64,000 nt of DNA from Streptomyces lydicus (GTDB taxonomy: Bacteria > Actinomycetota > Actinomycetes > Streptomycetales > Streptomycetaceae). Position 1 is the stretch's first letter, and every line of letters begins with the position of its first letter. The notes under the pieces were generated by a model that saw nothing but the letters and a program-made list of their open reading frames with translations, made no database searches and was not told the DNA's origin. Positions 32,114-41,974 of this stretch are shown here, piece after piece. A program made the translations under genes and the position numbers. The DNA is taken from NCBI RefSeq assembly GCF_004125265.1, contig NZ_RDTE01000003.1, positions 6,634,001 through 6,698,000 of the forward strand, in the 5' to 3' direction.

Positions 32114-33846
32114 GCATCCTCAACGAACCTCAGGGTGCCGCCGCCGATAAGGCTCCGGCAGCACCGCCCGTACGCAAGAAGCAACCCGGCATCGCCGTGG
32201 TGAAGTGGATGACGACCACTGACCACAAGACCATCGGCACGATGTACCTGGTCACGTCGTTCGCATTCTTCTGCGTCGGCGGACTGATGGCGCTGCTGAT
32301 GCGCGCCGAGCTCGCTCGTCCCGGCACGCAGATCATGTCGAACGAGCAGTTCAACCAGGCGTTCACGATGCACGGCACGATCATGCTGCTGATGTTCGCG
32401 ACGCCGCTGTTCGCCGGCTTCGCGAACTGGATCATGCCGCTGCAGATCGGCGCGCCCGACGTGGCGTTCCCGCGGCTGAACATGTTCGCCTACTGGCTGT
32501 ACCTCTTCGGCTCGCTGATCGCGGTGGCCGGCTTCCTCACCCCGCAGGGTGCGGCGGACTTCGGCTGGTTCGCGTACTCGCCGCTCTCGGACGCGGTGCG
32601 TTCGCCGGGCGTCGGCGCGGACATGTGGATCATGGGTCTGGCCTTCTCGGGCTTCGGCACGATCCTCGGTTCGGTCAACTTCATCACGACGATCATCTGC
32701 ATGCGGGCTCCCGGCATGACGATGTTCCGGATGCCGATTTTCACCTGGAATGTGCTGCTGACCGGTGTGCTGGTCCTGCTGGCCTTCCCGGTGCTGGCGG
32801 CGGCGCTGTTCGCGCTGGAGGCGGACCGTAAATTCGGGGCGCATGTCTTCGATGCCGCGAATGGCGGGGCGTTGCTCTGGCAGCATCTTTTCTGGTTCTT
32901 CGGTCATCCAGAGGTGTACATCATCGCTTTGCCGTTCTTCGGCATCATTTCCGAGGTCATTCCGGTGTTCTCCCGGAAGCCGATGTTCGGTTACATGGGT
33001 CTGATTGCGGCGACGGTGTCGATTGCCGGTCTGTCGGTCACGGTGTGGGCGCACCACATGTATGTGACGGGCGGTGTGCTGTTGCCGTTCTTCTCGTTCA
33101 TGACGTTCCTGATCGCGGTGCCGACCGGTGTGAAGTTCTTCAACTGGATCGGCACGATGTGGAAGGGCTCGCTGTCCTTCGAGACGCCGATGCTGTGGAC
33201 GATCGGCTTCCTGATCACCTTCACCTTCGGTGGTCTGACCGGTGTCATCCTGGCGTCGCCGCCGATGGACTTCCATGTCTCGGACTCGTACTTCGTGGTG
33301 GCGCACTTCCACTACGTGGTGTTCGGTACGGTCGTCTTCGCGATGTTCGCGGGCTTCCACTTCTGGTGGCCGAAGTTCACCGGCAAGATGCTGGACGAGC
33401 GGCTGGGCAAGATCACCTTCTGGACGTTGTTCGTGGGCTTCCACGGCACCTTCCTCGTCCAGCACTGGCTGGGCGCCGAGGGCATGCCGCGGCGTTACGC
33501 GGACTACCTCGCGGCCGACGGCTACACGACGCTGAACACCATCTCGACGATCAGCTCGTTCCTGCTGGGCCTGTCGATCCTGCCGTTCCTCTACAACGTC
33601 TGGAAGACGGCGAAGTACGGCGAGAAGATCGAGGTCGACGACCCGTGGGGCTACGGCCGCTCGCTGGAGTGGGCGACGTCCTGCCCGCCGCCGCGGCACA
33701 ACTTCCTCACCCTGCCGCGCATTCGCTCCGAATCCCCGGCGTTCGATCTGCACCACCCGGAGATCGCAGCCCTCGACGCGCTGCACAACGGCCGTGTGTC
33801 CGAGGATGACAAGGCCCTCGCCGGCGGCAAGGAGGCGGGCAAGTGA
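32110..33846 (+). CDS. ctaD: Cytochrome c oxidase subunit I
   Basis: Catalytic heme a / heme a3-CuB subunit; about 12 transmembrane helices in 578 residues. Ligand motifs are all visible: [10 protein letters not shown] (heme a His), [10 protein letters not shown] (CuB His and cross-linked Tyr), AHHMYVTG (CuB His pair) and [10 protein letters not shown] (heme a3/heme a His). GTG 32110 overlaps the ctaC stop by 4 bp and the ctaF start overlaps its stop. A stretch at about 32840-33130 uses many more T-ending codons (ATT, GGT, TTT, GTT) than the rest of the gene. Confidence 0.97.
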   Translation: MSILNEPQGAAADKAPAAPPVRKKQPGIAVVKWMTTTDHKTIGTMYLVTSFAFFCVGGLMALLMRAELARPGTQIMSNEQFNQAFTMHGTIMLLMFATPLFAGFANWIMPLQIGAPDVAFPRLNMFAYWLYLFGSLIAVAGFLTPQGAADFGWFAYSPLSDAVRSPGVGADMWIMGLAFSGFGTILGSVNFITTIICMRAPGMTMFRMPIFTWNVLLTGVLVLLAFPVLAAALFALEADRKFGAHVFDAANGGALLWQHLFWFFGHPEVYIIALPFFGIISEVIPVFSRKPMFGYMGLIAATVSIAGLSVTVWAHHMYVTGGVLLPFFSFMTFLIAVPTGVKFFNWIGTMWKGSLSFETPMLWTIGFLITFTFGGLTGVILASPPMDFHVSDSYFVVAHFHYVVFGTVVFAMFAGFHFWWPKFTGKMLDERLGKITFWTLFVGFHGTFLVQHWLGAEGMPRRYADYLAADGYTTLNTISTISSFLLGLSILPFLYNVWKTAKYGEKIEVDDPWGYGRSLEWATSCPPPRHNFLTLPRIRSESPAFDLHHPEIAALDALHNGRVSEDDKALAGGKEAGK

Positions 33847-34241
33847 AGATCCAGGGCAAGATGTTCATCTGGCTCTCCGTCTTCGTCCTCCTCATGGCGA
33901 TCGTCTATGGGGTCTGGTCGAAGGAGCCCGCGGGTACCACCGCACTGTTCCTCGCCTTCGGCCTGTGCATCATGGTCGGCTACTACCTGGCCTTCACGGC
34001 CCGGCGGGTCGACGCGGGTGCCCAGGACAACGAGAACGCCGAGGTCTCGGACGACGCCGGTGAGCTGGGCTTCTTCAGCCCGCACAGCTGGCAGCCGCTG
34101 TCCCTGGCCGTCGGTGGCGCGCTCGCCTTCCTGGGCGTGGTCTTCGGCTGGTGGCTGCTGTACTTCTCGGCCCCGGTGATCCTCGTCGGCCTCTTCGGCT
34201 GGGTCTTCGAGTACTACCGCGGCGAGAACCGCACGCAGTAA
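33843..34241 (+). CDS. ctaF: Cytochrome c oxidase subunit IV (actinobacterial)
   Basis: A 132-residue membrane subunit of the actinobacterial aa3 oxidase: four hydrophobic helices in two pairs ([71 protein letters not shown]) with a short acidic loop between the pairs. GTG 33843 overlaps the ctaD stop by 4 bp. It is the last gene of ctaC-ctaD-ctaF before a strong terminator. Confidence 0.93.
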   Translation: MKIQGKMFIWLSVFVLLMAIVYGVWSKEPAGTTALFLAFGLCIMVGYYLAFTARRVDAGAQDNENAEVSDDAGELGFFSPHSWQPLSLAVGGALAFLGVVFGWWLLYFSAPVILVGLFGWVFEYYRGENRTQ

Positions 34242-34263
34242 CCACGGCGCAGGACGCCACGGC

Positions 34264-34297
34264 GGGCCCGGACACCTCAACAGGTGTCCGGGCCCGT
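34264..34297 (+). terminator. Terminator of ctaC-ctaD-ctaF
   Basis: A perfect 15-bp stem (34264-34278 with 34283-34297), CAAC loop and a short T-rich tail (TCTCGTTT). Confidence 0.85.
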
Positions 34298-34375
34298 CTC
34301 GTTTGGCGGCCGGGAGCAGACCCGTTTGCACTCCTCCAGCGCGCTGGGGCAGGTGATTCTTCATATTTTTGGGGC

Positions 34376-35650
34376 ATGAGTCACAGACCTCGAACCCGGA
34401 CGGTGCTGAGCTGCGGCCTCCTGCTCGTGCCCCTTGCGGTGAGCGCCACCGCGTGCGGGGGCTCGGATTCGGAAACGCTCTCCGGCACTCCCTACGACGC
34501 GGCCGGCCAGATCACGGCCAACATCCCCGGCGGCACCCAGAAAGCGGACCCCGACAAGCCGCTCGAGGTGTCCGTCAAGGGGGACGAAGCGCGGATCACC
34601 GACGTGACCGCCACCGACACCACAGGACGCTTTGTACGCGGCGAGCTGAGCGCCGACGGCAGGCACTGGCGCACCACGGCGCCGCTGGCCGCCGGCAGCC
34701 GCTACACGGTGCGGGTGAGCACCGAGCAGCAGGACGGTTCCCCCGGCCGTAAGACGCTCGTGGTCAACACCCGCGGCGCCGTCGGCCAGTTGACCGCCGC
34801 CTTCGGTCCGAAGGAGGGGGAGTACGGCGTCGGCCAGCCGGTCACCGCCGAACTGAGCCAGCCCGTCAAGGACCCCCAGGCCCGGGCCGTGGTCGAGGGC
34901 GCCCTGAAGGTCGACTCCATGCCGCGGGTGCAGGGCTCCTGGCACTGGGTGGACGACAAGAAGCTGCACTTCCGCCCCAAGGAGTACTGGCCCGCGCACG
35001 CCACCATCTCGGTGCACAGCAACCTCTCGGGCCTGAGGGTCGCCAAGGGGCTCTACGGCGGCCCGTCCAAGCCCGTGAAGCTCACCACCGGCGACCGGGT
35101 GGAGGCCATCACCGACGCGGCGACGCACCAGATGACGGTGCTGCGCAACGGTGAGTCGATCAACACCATCCCCGTCACCACCGGCAAGCCCGGCTTCTCC
35201 ACCCGCAACGGCGTCAAGGTCGTCCTCGGCAAGGAGAGCTTCGTGCGGATGCGCAGCTCGACGGTGGGCATCGCCGCCGGGAGCGGGGACTCCTACGACC
35301 TGCCGGTCTACTGGGCCACCCGGGTGACCTGGAGCGGGGAGTACGTCCACGCCGCACCCTGGTCCGTCGGATCGCAGGGCGCGGCGAACGTCAGCCACGG
35401 CTGTACGGGCATGTCCACCAGCAACGCCCAGTGGTTCTTCAACCATGTGCGCATCGGCGACATCGTCAAGGTCGTCAACAGCAGCGGCGACACCATGACG
35501 CCCTTCGACAACGGCTTCGGCGACTGGAACATGCCCTGGCAGGAATGGCGCGAGGGCAGCGCGCTCAAGAACAAGTCCGACACCACCACGGGAGCCGCCG
35601 GGCGCCTCCAGGACCCCGCCGACGACGCCCGGCTGCGCCCGAAGTTCTGA
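34376..35650 (+). CDS. L,D-transpeptidase lipoprotein (Ig-like and YkuD domains)
   Basis: A 424-residue lipoprotein (lipobox SATAC, Cys27) that cross-links peptidoglycan 3-3. Two beta-sandwich Ig-like domains (about residues 40-250, with WHWVDDKKLHFRPKEYWP) precede the YkuD catalytic domain, which carries TGKPGFSTRNG, GEYVHAAPW and the catalytic motif SHGCTGMS (Cys343, His341). The domain order is that of the mycobacterial LdtMt2 group. ATG 34376 is used. Located between the oxidase operons; a functional tie to them is not evident. Confidence 0.93.
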   Translation: MSHRPRTRTVLSCGLLLVPLAVSATACGGSDSETLSGTPYDAAGQITANIPGGTQKADPDKPLEVSVKGDEARITDVTATDTTGRFVRGELSADGRHWRTTAPLAAGSRYTVRVSTEQQDGSPGRKTLVVNTRGAVGQLTAAFGPKEGEYGVGQPVTAELSQPVKDPQARAVVEGALKVDSMPRVQGSWHWVDDKKLHFRPKEYWPAHATISVHSNLSGLRVAKGLYGGPSKPVKLTTGDRVEAITDAATHQMTVLRNGESINTIPVTTGKPGFSTRNGVKVVLGKESFVRMRSSTVGIAAGSGDSYDLPVYWATRVTWSGEYVHAAPWSVGSQGAANVSHGCTGMSTSNAQWFFNHVRIGDIVKVVNSSGDTMTPFDNGFGDWNMPWQEWREGSALKNKSDTTTGAAGRLQDPADDARLRPKF

Positions 35651-35689
35651 CGCCGCCCGGCGGGTTCTGCGGCGGCCCGGCGGCCGCTC

Positions 35690-36091
35690 TCAGGCCTGTA
35701 CGAGGTTCCTGCGGCGCAGCAGGCCGGCCAGGGCGTCCGCGAAGGCCACCGGGTCCAGCGGATGCGTCACCGCGGCATCCGCGCGGCTCCAGGTCGCCAG
35801 CCAGGCGTCCTGGGGGCGGCCGATCAGCAGCAGCACCGGCGGGCACCGGAAGATCTCGTCCTTGATCTGCCGGCAGACGCCCATCCCGCCCGCGGGTGCG
35901 GTCTCGCCGTCCAGTACACAGACGTCGATACCGCCCTGCTCCAGGGCCGTGAGGACGGCGGGCGCGGTGGCGCACTCCAGGATCTCGATCGGCGGGACAT
36001 CGGCGGCGGGGCGCCGGCCGGCCGCCAGCCGGACCTGCTCGCGGGTGCCTGCGTTGTCGCTGTAGACCAGCACCGTGGCAGTCGCCTGCAT
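35690..36091 (-). CDS. Stand-alone receiver-domain-like protein
   Basis: A 133-residue protein starting MQATATVLVYSDNAGTREQ with an ideal GGAGG site. The alternating alpha/beta pattern, the Asp in VCVLDGE after strand 3, GMGVCRQI and PVLLLIGR followed by HPLDPVAFADAL give a CheY-like receiver fold with no output domain. The usual acidic pair is reduced (SDN in place of DD), so phosphorylation is uncertain. It faces the L,D-transpeptidase and is divergent from ctaE; conserved there in Streptomyces as far as I recall. Confidence 0.8.
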   Translation of the reverse strand: MQATATVLVYSDNAGTREQVRLAAGRRPAADVPPIEILECATAPAVLTALEQGGIDVCVLDGETAPAGGMGVCRQIKDEIFRCPPVLLLIGRPQDAWLATWSRADAAVTHPLDPVAFADALAGLLRRRNLVQA

Positions 36092-36344
36092 CGTTCCTCC
36101 ACGCTTCGTAGCGGCACAGCATCGGGTGGGGCGGATGCTACTCCCGCGGCGGGTGTCCGCAGGAGGGGTTGAGCGGATCCAGGATGTCCCCGACGGGCCG
36201 TCAGACCCGGCCCGGTACGGCCTTGCGGACGGCGGGCCGCCCGGTGCGTCCCCCCTTCGGGCGACCTCTGGAAAGGGGCCGTACGAGCAGGGCATACGTC
36301 CTTGACACACCGAACGGCACCCCCCGGAGTGAGGGCGGGATAAG

Positions 36345-36365
36345 CGACCGACATAATGTCGGTCG
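36345..36365. promoter_or_regulatory. Palindrome over the ctaE start codon
   Basis: CGACCGACAT-A-ATGTCGGTCG: a perfect 10-bp inverted repeat with a single central base. The ctaE ATG (36356) is the first base triplet of its right arm. It could be an operator or a hairpin that hides the start. A TTGACA (36302-36307) lies 54 bp before the start as a possible -35. Confidence 0.6.
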
Positions 36366-36976
36366 TGGCGACAGCAACGACAGTAGAAACCGGGCACGCG
36401 CACCCGTCGGTCAATCGGCCGAACCTCACCAGCGTCGGAACCATCATCTGGCTGAGTTCCGAGCTGATGTTCTTCGCGGCCCTCTTCGCGATGTACTTCA
36501 CCCTTCGATCGGTGACCGGCGAGGCGTATTGGAAGGAATCCGCCAGTGCGCTGAATCTTCCGTTCTCCGCGACCAACACCACGATCCTGGTGCTCAGCTC
36601 TCTGACCTGCCAGCTCGGCGTATTCGCCGCAGAGCGCGGCGACGTCAAGAAGCTCCGGGCCTGGTTCGTGGTCACCTTCATCATGGGTGCGATCTTCATC
36701 GGCGGTCAGGTCTTCGAGTACACGGAGCTGGTCAAGCACGAGGGCCTGTCGCTCTCGTCCGGCCCGTACGGCTCGGTGTTCTACCTGACCACCGGCTTCC
36801 ACGGACTGCATGTGACGGGCGGCCTGATCGCCTTCCTGCTGGTCCTGGGCAGGACGTACGCGGCCAAGAGGTTCACCCACACGCAGGCCACCGCGGCCAT
36901 CGTCGTGTCCTACTACTGGCACTTCGTCGATGTCGTCTGGATCGGCCTCTTCGCCACGATCTACCTGATCCGGTAA
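36356..36976 (+). CDS. ctaE: Cytochrome c oxidase subunit III
   Basis: A 206-residue, five-helix subunit III. It has the family blocks [19 protein letters not shown] (Glu in the first helix), [26 protein letters not shown] and [14 protein letters not shown]. Start ATG 36356 lies in a 21-bp palindrome and lacks a good Shine-Dalgarno; GTG 36365 would be an alternative. It heads the ctaE-qcrC-qcrA-qcrB operon, so oxidase subunit III is made together with the bc1 complex, as expected for an obligate bc1-aa3 supercomplex. Confidence 0.95.
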   Translation: MSVVATATTVETGHAHPSVNRPNLTSVGTIIWLSSELMFFAALFAMYFTLRSVTGEAYWKESASALNLPFSATNTTILVLSSLTCQLGVFAAERGDVKKLRAWFVVTFIMGAIFIGGQVFEYTELVKHEGLSLSSGPYGSVFYLTTGFHGLHVTGGLIAFLLVLGRTYAAKRFTHTQATAAIVVSYYWHFVDVVWIGLFATIYLIR

Positions 36977-37053
36977 CCGGTCCGACCGGTACCGCATATC
37001 AGACAGACATAGCCAAAGCATCGACGCAGAAGATCCTGACACCGGGGTAATCC

Positions 37054-37863
37054 GTGAAAAAGCTCTCCGCACGACGGCGCCATCCGCTGGCGGCGCTCGT
37101 CGTCCTACTCTTCGCGCTGGCGGTCACTGGGGGGCTGTACGCCGCGTTCGCGCCGGCGGACAAGGCTCAGGCCGATGACACCGCCCAGTCTCTTGCCGTC
37201 AAGGAGGGCAAGAAGCTCTTCGCCGTGGGCTGCGCCAGCTGCCACGGCACCGGCGGTCAGGGCACCTCCGACGGCCCGAGCCTGGTCGGCGTCGGCGCCG
37301 CAGCCGTGGACTTCCAGGTGGGCACCGGCCGGATGCCGGCCCAGCAGCCCGGCGCCCAGGTGCCGCGGAAGAAGAACATCTACACCAACGCCCAGATCGA
37401 CCAGCTCGCGGCCTACGTCGCGTCGCTGGGCCCCGGCCCGAGCGTGCCGTCCAAGGAGCAGTACAGCGCCAACGGTGCCGACATCGGCAAGGGCGGCGAG
37501 CTGTTCCGCACCAACTGCGCGCAGTGCCACAACTTCACCGGCAAGGGCGGCGCCCTGACCGACGGCAAGTTCGCACCGACGCTCGAAGGCGTGGACCCGA
37601 AGCACATCTACGAGGCCATGGAAACCGGCCCGCAGAACATGCCCTCCTTCGGCGACGGCTCGCTGTCGAAGGAGAACAAGAAGGACATCATCGCGTACCT
37701 CGGCGCCGTCAACGGCGATGAATCCGAGAGCCCCGGCGGCCTCGACCTCGGCGGTCTCGGTCCGGTCAGTGAGGGTCTCTTCGGCTACATCTTCGGCCTG
37801 GGCGCGCTGATCGCGGTCGCCATCTGGGTCGCAGCCCGGACTACGAAGGCCAAGAAGTCATGA
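37054..37863 (+). CDS. qcrC: Diheme cytochrome c subunit of the bc1 complex
   Basis: 269 residues: an N-terminal membrane segment (LAALVVLLFALAVTGGLYAAF), two c-type heme domains with CASCH and CAQCH and their axial Met in RMPAQQ and NMPSFGDG, and a C-terminal transmembrane anchor (LFGYIFGLGALIAVAIWVAA). The diheme form takes the place of a soluble cytochrome c by passing electrons directly to CtaC in the actinobacterial supercomplex. GTG 37054; stop overlaps qcrA by 4 bp. Confidence 0.96.
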   Translation: MKKLSARRRHPLAALVVLLFALAVTGGLYAAFAPADKAQADDTAQSLAVKEGKKLFAVGCASCHGTGGQGTSDGPSLVGVGAAAVDFQVGTGRMPAQQPGAQVPRKKNIYTNAQIDQLAAYVASLGPGPSVPSKEQYSANGADIGKGGELFRTNCAQCHNFTGKGGALTDGKFAPTLEGVDPKHIYEAMETGPQNMPSFGDGSLSKENKKDIIAYLGAVNGDESESPGGLDLGGLGPVSEGLFGYIFGLGALIAVAIWVAARTTKAKKS

Positions 37864-38924
37864 GCGAGACTGGACGACACGAAGACGTGCCAGAAGAAAC
37901 CCTTCCCTCTGAGCGGGAGACGGCTCACGAAGGTGCGGTGGCCACGGCGGAGAACCCCTTCGCCGACCCGGGCCTGCCGCCCCACGAGCACCGCGCCCAG
38001 GACATCGACGAGCGGGCCGCCAGGCGCTCCGAGCGCACCGTCGCGCTGCTCTTCGTGGTGTCGATGGTCGCGACGGTCGCCTTCATCGCCTCCTATGTGG
38101 CGATCCCGATCGACAAGATCGTCTTCATCTGGCCGATCGGTCACATCAGCGCGCTGAACTTCGCGCTCGGTCTGACCCTCGGCGCGGCGCTCTTCTGCAT
38201 CGGCGCCGGTGCGGTCCACTGGGCCCGCACGCTGATGTCGGACGAGGAGGTCGCCGACGAGCGTCACCCGATCGAGGCCGCCCCCGACGTCAAGGCCAAG
38301 GTCATGGCGGACTTCGCGGCGGGTGCCAAGGAGTCGCAGATCGGCCGCCGCAAGCTGGTCCGCAACACGATGTTCGGTGCGCTGGCCCTGGTGCCGCTCT
38401 CCGGTGTCGTCCTGCTGCGCGACCTCGGCCCGCTGCCCGGGAACAAGCTGCGCACCACGAACTGGAAGAAGGGCGTCCGGCTCGTCAACCAGTCCACCAA
38501 CCTCCCGCTGCGTCCCGAGGACATCGCGGTCGGCTCCCTGACGTTCGCCAAGCCCGAGGGCCTGGAGGAGAACGATGAGGAGTTCGCCGAGAAGATCGCC
38601 AAGGACGCCCTGATGCTCGTGCGGATCCAGCCGCAGGACATCAAGGACAAGCACGAACTCTCCTGGTCGCACGAGGGCATCGTGGCGTACTCGAAGATCT
38701 GCACCCACGTGGGTTGCCCGATCAGCCTGTACGAGCAGCAGACGCACCACGTGCTCTGCCCGTGCCACCAGTCGACGTTCGACCTCTCTGACGGTGGTCG
38801 GGTGATCTTCGGTCCGGCCGGACACGCCCTGCCGCAGCTGCACATCACGGAGAAGGACGGCTTCCTGGAGGCCGCAAGCGGCTTCGAGGAGCCCGTCGGC
38901 CCGAGCTTCTGGGAGCGCGGATGA
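37860..38924 (+). CDS. qcrA: Rieske iron-sulfur subunit of the bc1 complex
   Basis: 354 residues, longer than mitochondrial Rieske because of three transmembrane helices in the N-terminal half (LLFVVSMVATVAFIASYV, FALGLTLGAALFCIGAG and a Tat-like RRKLVRNTMFGALALVPLSGV). The [2Fe-2S] ligands are in CTHVGCPISLYE and CPCHQSTFDLSDG. ATG 37860 overlaps qcrC and the stop overlaps qcrB, each by 4 bp, so the three are tightly coupled. Confidence 0.96.
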   Translation: MSETGRHEDVPEETLPSERETAHEGAVATAENPFADPGLPPHEHRAQDIDERAARRSERTVALLFVVSMVATVAFIASYVAIPIDKIVFIWPIGHISALNFALGLTLGAALFCIGAGAVHWARTLMSDEEVADERHPIEAAPDVKAKVMADFAAGAKESQIGRRKLVRNTMFGALALVPLSGVVLLRDLGPLPGNKLRTTNWKKGVRLVNQSTNLPLRPEDIAVGSLTFAKPEGLEENDEEFAEKIAKDALMLVRIQPQDIKDKHELSWSHEGIVAYSKICTHVGCPISLYEQQTHHVLCPCHQSTFDLSDGGRVIFGPAGHALPQLHITEKDGFLEAASGFEEPVGPSFWERG

Positions 38925-40558
38925 GTAACGAGACAACCGCGACCAGCACACGCCGTGGCCCGGCGCCACGGGGCGAGCGGATCGCGGACTGGGCGGACGG
39001 ACGGCTGGGCATCTACAGCCTCGCCAAGTCCAACATGCGCAAGATCTTCCCGGACCACTGGTCCTTCATGCTGGGTGAGGTCGCGCTCTACAGCTTCATC
39101 ATCATCATCCTGACCGGTGTCTACCTGACGCTGTTCTTCCACCCCAGCATGGCCGAGGTGACCTATCACGGTTCCTATGTGCCCATGCAGGGAATCCGGA
39201 TGACCCAGGCCTTCGAGTCGACGCTGGACATCAGCTTCGACGTCCGCGGCGGCCTGCTCATCCGCCAGATCCACCACTGGGCCGCGCTGGTCTTCCTGGC
39301 CGCGATGATGGTCCACATGATGCGGGTGTTCTTCACCGGCGCCTTCCGCAAGCCGCGTGAGATCAACTGGCTGTTCGGCTTCCTGCTGTTCGTGCTGGGC
39401 ATGTTCACCGGCTTCACCGGTTACTCGCTCCCCGACGACCTGCTCTCCGGCACCGGTGTGCGGTTCATCGAGGGCGTCATCCTGGCGATGCCGCTGGTCG
39501 GTTCGTACCTGCAGTTCTTCATCTTCGGCGGGGAGTTCCCGGGGCACGACATCATCCCGCGGTTCTTCACGGTGCACGTCCTGCTGCTGCCGGGCATCAT
39601 GCTCGGCCTGCTGGTGGCGCACCTGATCCTGGTCTTCTACCACAAGCACACCCAGTTCCCGGGTGCCGGCAAGACCAACAACAACGTCGTGGGCATGCCG
39701 CTGCTGCCGGTCTACATGGCCAAGGCCGGAGGCTTCTTCTTCCTGGTCTTCGGTGTGATCGCCGCCATCGCCGCGATCGCCAGCATCAACCCGGTGTGGG
39801 CCATCGGCCCGTACCGCCCCGACCAGGTGTCCACCGGCGCCCAGCCCGACTGGTACATGGGCTTCGCCGAGGGTCTGGTGCGTGTCATGCCGGGCTGGGA
39901 GTGGAACTTCTGGGGCCACACCCTCAACCTCGGCGTGCTGATCCCGATCCTGGTCTTCCCGCTGGTCCTGGTCGCGATCGCGGTCTACCCGTTCGTCGAG
40001 TCCTGGGTCCGCGGCGACAAGCGCGAGCACCACATCCTGGACCGCCCGCGCAACGTCCCGACCCGTACCGGCTTCGGTGTCGCCTGGCTGGTTGCGTACT
40101 TCGTGATGCTGATCGGTGGCGGCAACGATCTGTGGGCCACCCACTTCCACCTGTCGATCAACTCGATCACCTGGTTCGTCCGGATCGGCTTCTTCGTCCT
40201 TCCGGTGCTGGCCTTCATCGCCACCAAGCGGATCTGCCTGGGTCTGCAGCGCCGCGACAAGGACAAGGTGCTGCACGGACGCGAGTCCGGCATCATCAAG
40301 CGCCTGCCGCACGGTGAGTTCATCGAGGTCCACGAGCCGCTCGACCAGGAGCAGCTGCACGTGCTCACCCAGCACGAGCAGCCCGCGCCGCTCGAGCTCG
40401 GCCCCGAGGTCGACGAGAATGGTGTGGCGCGCAAGGTGTCGCGCTCGCAGAAGCTGCGGGCCAAGCTCTCCAAGACCTACTACGGCGAGGACAACGTCAT
40501 CGCCAAGCCCACGGTCGAGGAGTACAAGGAGATCACCAGCGGCCACGGCCACCACTGA
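38921..40558 (+). CDS. qcrB: Cytochrome b subunit of the bc1 complex
   Basis: 545 residues with about nine transmembrane helices. Heme b ligand segments are RQIHHWAALVFLAAMMVHMMRVF and, in the fourth helix, FTVHVLLLPGIMLGLLVAHLILVFYHKH; the PEWY-equivalent of the Qo site reads QPDWYMGFAEG. A C-terminal cytosolic extension of about 110 residues (HGRESGIIKRLPHGEFIEVHEPLD) is typical of actinobacteria. Last gene of the operon, followed by a strong hairpin. Confidence 0.96.
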   Translation: MSNETTATSTRRGPAPRGERIADWADGRLGIYSLAKSNMRKIFPDHWSFMLGEVALYSFIIIILTGVYLTLFFHPSMAEVTYHGSYVPMQGIRMTQAFESTLDISFDVRGGLLIRQIHHWAALVFLAAMMVHMMRVFFTGAFRKPREINWLFGFLLFVLGMFTGFTGYSLPDDLLSGTGVRFIEGVILAMPLVGSYLQFFIFGGEFPGHDIIPRFFTVHVLLLPGIMLGLLVAHLILVFYHKHTQFPGAGKTNNNVVGMPLLPVYMAKAGGFFFLVFGVIAAIAAIASINPVWAIGPYRPDQVSTGAQPDWYMGFAEGLVRVMPGWEWNFWGHTLNLGVLIPILVFPLVLVAIAVYPFVESWVRGDKREHHILDRPRNVPTRTGFGVAWLVAYFVMLIGGGNDLWATHFHLSINSITWFVRIGFFVLPVLAFIATKRICLGLQRRDKDKVLHGRESGIIKRLPHGEFIEVHEPLDQEQLHVLTQHEQPAPLELGPEVDENGVARKVSRSQKLRAKLSKTYYGEDNVIAKPTVEEYKEITSGHGHH

Positions 40559-40601
40559 TCACCGCGGCGCCTCGTAGCGCACCGTAGGAGCACGCCACCC
40601 A

Positions 40602-40634
40602 GAGGGCCCCGTCCGTTGATCGGACGGGGCCCTC
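40602..40634 (+). terminator. Terminator of the ctaE-qcrCAB operon
   Basis: A perfect 14-bp stem (40602-40615 with 40621-40634) and TTGAT loop, 43 bp after qcrB. Confidence 0.8.
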
Positions 40635-40697
40635 CGGCCTGCCCGGCGGCTCGATAGGGTGAACGCACAAGCAGGAGACAAATCAGGAGTGTGGACC

Positions 40698-41762
40698 ATG
40701 AACGTTGCGACCCCCCTCGGCGGCGACAGCGTGGCGGCCCACACCTGGCCGGGCATCCTCAACGCCCTCCTCGACGGCCGGGACCTCGCCGCGGACGACA
40801 CCGCGTGGGCGATGGACCGGATCATGCGGGGCGAGGCCAGCGACGCCCAGATCGCCGGCTTCGCGGTGGCGCTGCGGGCCAAGGGCGAGACCGTCGCGGA
40901 GATCTCCGGGCTCGTCCGGGCCATGTACGAGCACGCCCGGCTGATCGAGGTGCCGGGACCGAGCGTGGACATCGTCGGCACCGGCGGCGACGGCGCCAAG
41001 ACGGTCAACATCTCCACGATGTCCTCGATCGTGGTCGCCGGCACCGGCGCCAAGGTCGTCAAGCACGGCAACCGTGCGGCCTCCTCGGCCAGCGGCGCCT
41101 CCGACGTGCTGGAAAAGCTCGGCGTCAACCTCGACCTCACCCCGCGGCGGGTCACCGAGGTCGCCCGGGAAGCGGGCATCACCTTCTGCTTCGCGGTGAA
41201 GTTCCACCCCTCGCTGCGGCACGTCGCCAACGCCCGGGGCCAGCTCGGCATCCGCACCACGTTCAATGTGCTGGGCCCGCTGACCAACCCCGCCAAGGTC
41301 CGCGCCCAGGCGACCGGCGTCGCGGACGCCCGGATGGCGCCGATCCTCGCCGGGGTGCTCGCCGAGCGCGGCTCGTCGGCACTGGTCTTCCGCGGCGACG
41401 ACGGCCTGGACGAGCTGACCACCACCGCGACCTCCCGGGTCTGGATCGTCCGGGACGGCACGGTGCGCGAGGAGGCCTTCGACCCGCGTGACGTGGGCAT
41501 CGACCTGGTGCCGGTGGAGGCGCTGCGCGGCGCCGACGCGTCGTACAACGCGGAGGTGGCCCGCCGGCTGCTGGACGGGGAGACCGGCCCGGTGCGCGAT
41601 GCGGTGCTGCTGAACTCCGCGGCGGCGCTGGTCGCGCTGGAGCCCTCCGACGCCCCGCTGGACCGGCAGATCCGGGCCGGTATCGACAAGGCCGCCGCCG
41701 CGATCGACTCCGGGGCGGCCCGGCAGGCCCTGGAGCGCTGGGTGACCGCCAGCAACACCTGA
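40698..41762 (+). CDS. trpD: Anthranilate phosphoribosyltransferase
   Basis: Joins anthranilate and PRPP in tryptophan synthesis. The 354-residue product carries the PRPP loop [21 protein letters not shown], split by the family motif, then [21 protein letters not shown] and [14 protein letters not shown] 40698 is preceded by AGGAG at 8 nt. Other trp genes are not in the window; this isolated copy next to the bc1 genes is normal for Streptomyces. Hairpins stand on both sides, so it is monocistronic. Confidence 0.95.
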   Translation: MNVATPLGGDSVAAHTWPGILNALLDGRDLAADDTAWAMDRIMRGEASDAQIAGFAVALRAKGETVAEISGLVRAMYEHARLIEVPGPSVDIVGTGGDGAKTVNISTMSSIVVAGTGAKVVKHGNRAASSASGASDVLEKLGVNLDLTPRRVTEVAREAGITFCFAVKFHPSLRHVANARGQLGIRTTFNVLGPLTNPAKVRAQATGVADARMAPILAGVLAERGSSALVFRGDDGLDELTTTATSRVWIVRDGTVREEAFDPRDVGIDLVPVEALRGADASYNAEVARRLLDGETGPVRDAVLLNSAAALVALEPSDAPLDRQIRAGIDKAAAAIDSGAARQALERWVTASNT

Positions 41763-41785
41763 GCGCCCGGTGACACAGAGTGTGA

Positions 41786-41822
41786 CGCAAGCCCCAGTCC
41801 GGTATACGGACCGGGGCTTGCG
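41786..41822 (+). terminator. Terminator behind trpD
   Basis: 16-nt arms (41786-41801 with 41807-41822) with one A/C mismatch around a GTATA loop; ends 32 bp before the SAM-IV riboswitch. Confidence 0.75.
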
Positions 41823-41853
41823 TGATGGTGCCCGTGTGGCATGATTCTGCGCA

Positions 41854-41974
41854 GGTCACGAGTGACAGCGATGCAGGCCCCGGCCCGCTGTCCGGCAACC
41901 CTCCTTCCGTGGCGGGGTGCCCCGGGTGATGACCAGGCCGTAGGCAGCGAGGTCTGCGGCAAGCGCGGATCCCT
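41854..41974 (+). promoter_or_regulatory. SAM-IV riboswitch
   Basis: S-adenosylmethionine-binding aptamer of the actinobacterial SAM-IV class, recognised from its sequence: GGTCACGAGTGACAGCG, GGCCCCGGC, TGTCCGGCAACCCTCC, GGCGGGGTGCCCCGGG and TGATGACCAGG, then a hairpin and GGCAAGCGCGGATCC. P1 pairs GGTCA (41854-41858) with TGACC (41930-41934); the downstream GCGGCAAGCGCGG part supplies the pseudoknot typical of SAM-IV. It precedes a cysteine-desulfurase-like gene at 42155, whose leader also holds a short ORF. Repression at high SAM is expected from the class. Confidence 0.93.

Noticed and set aside
38264-40555. 763-codon frame opposite qcrA-qcrB
   Set aside because: Antisense shadow of two certain genes.
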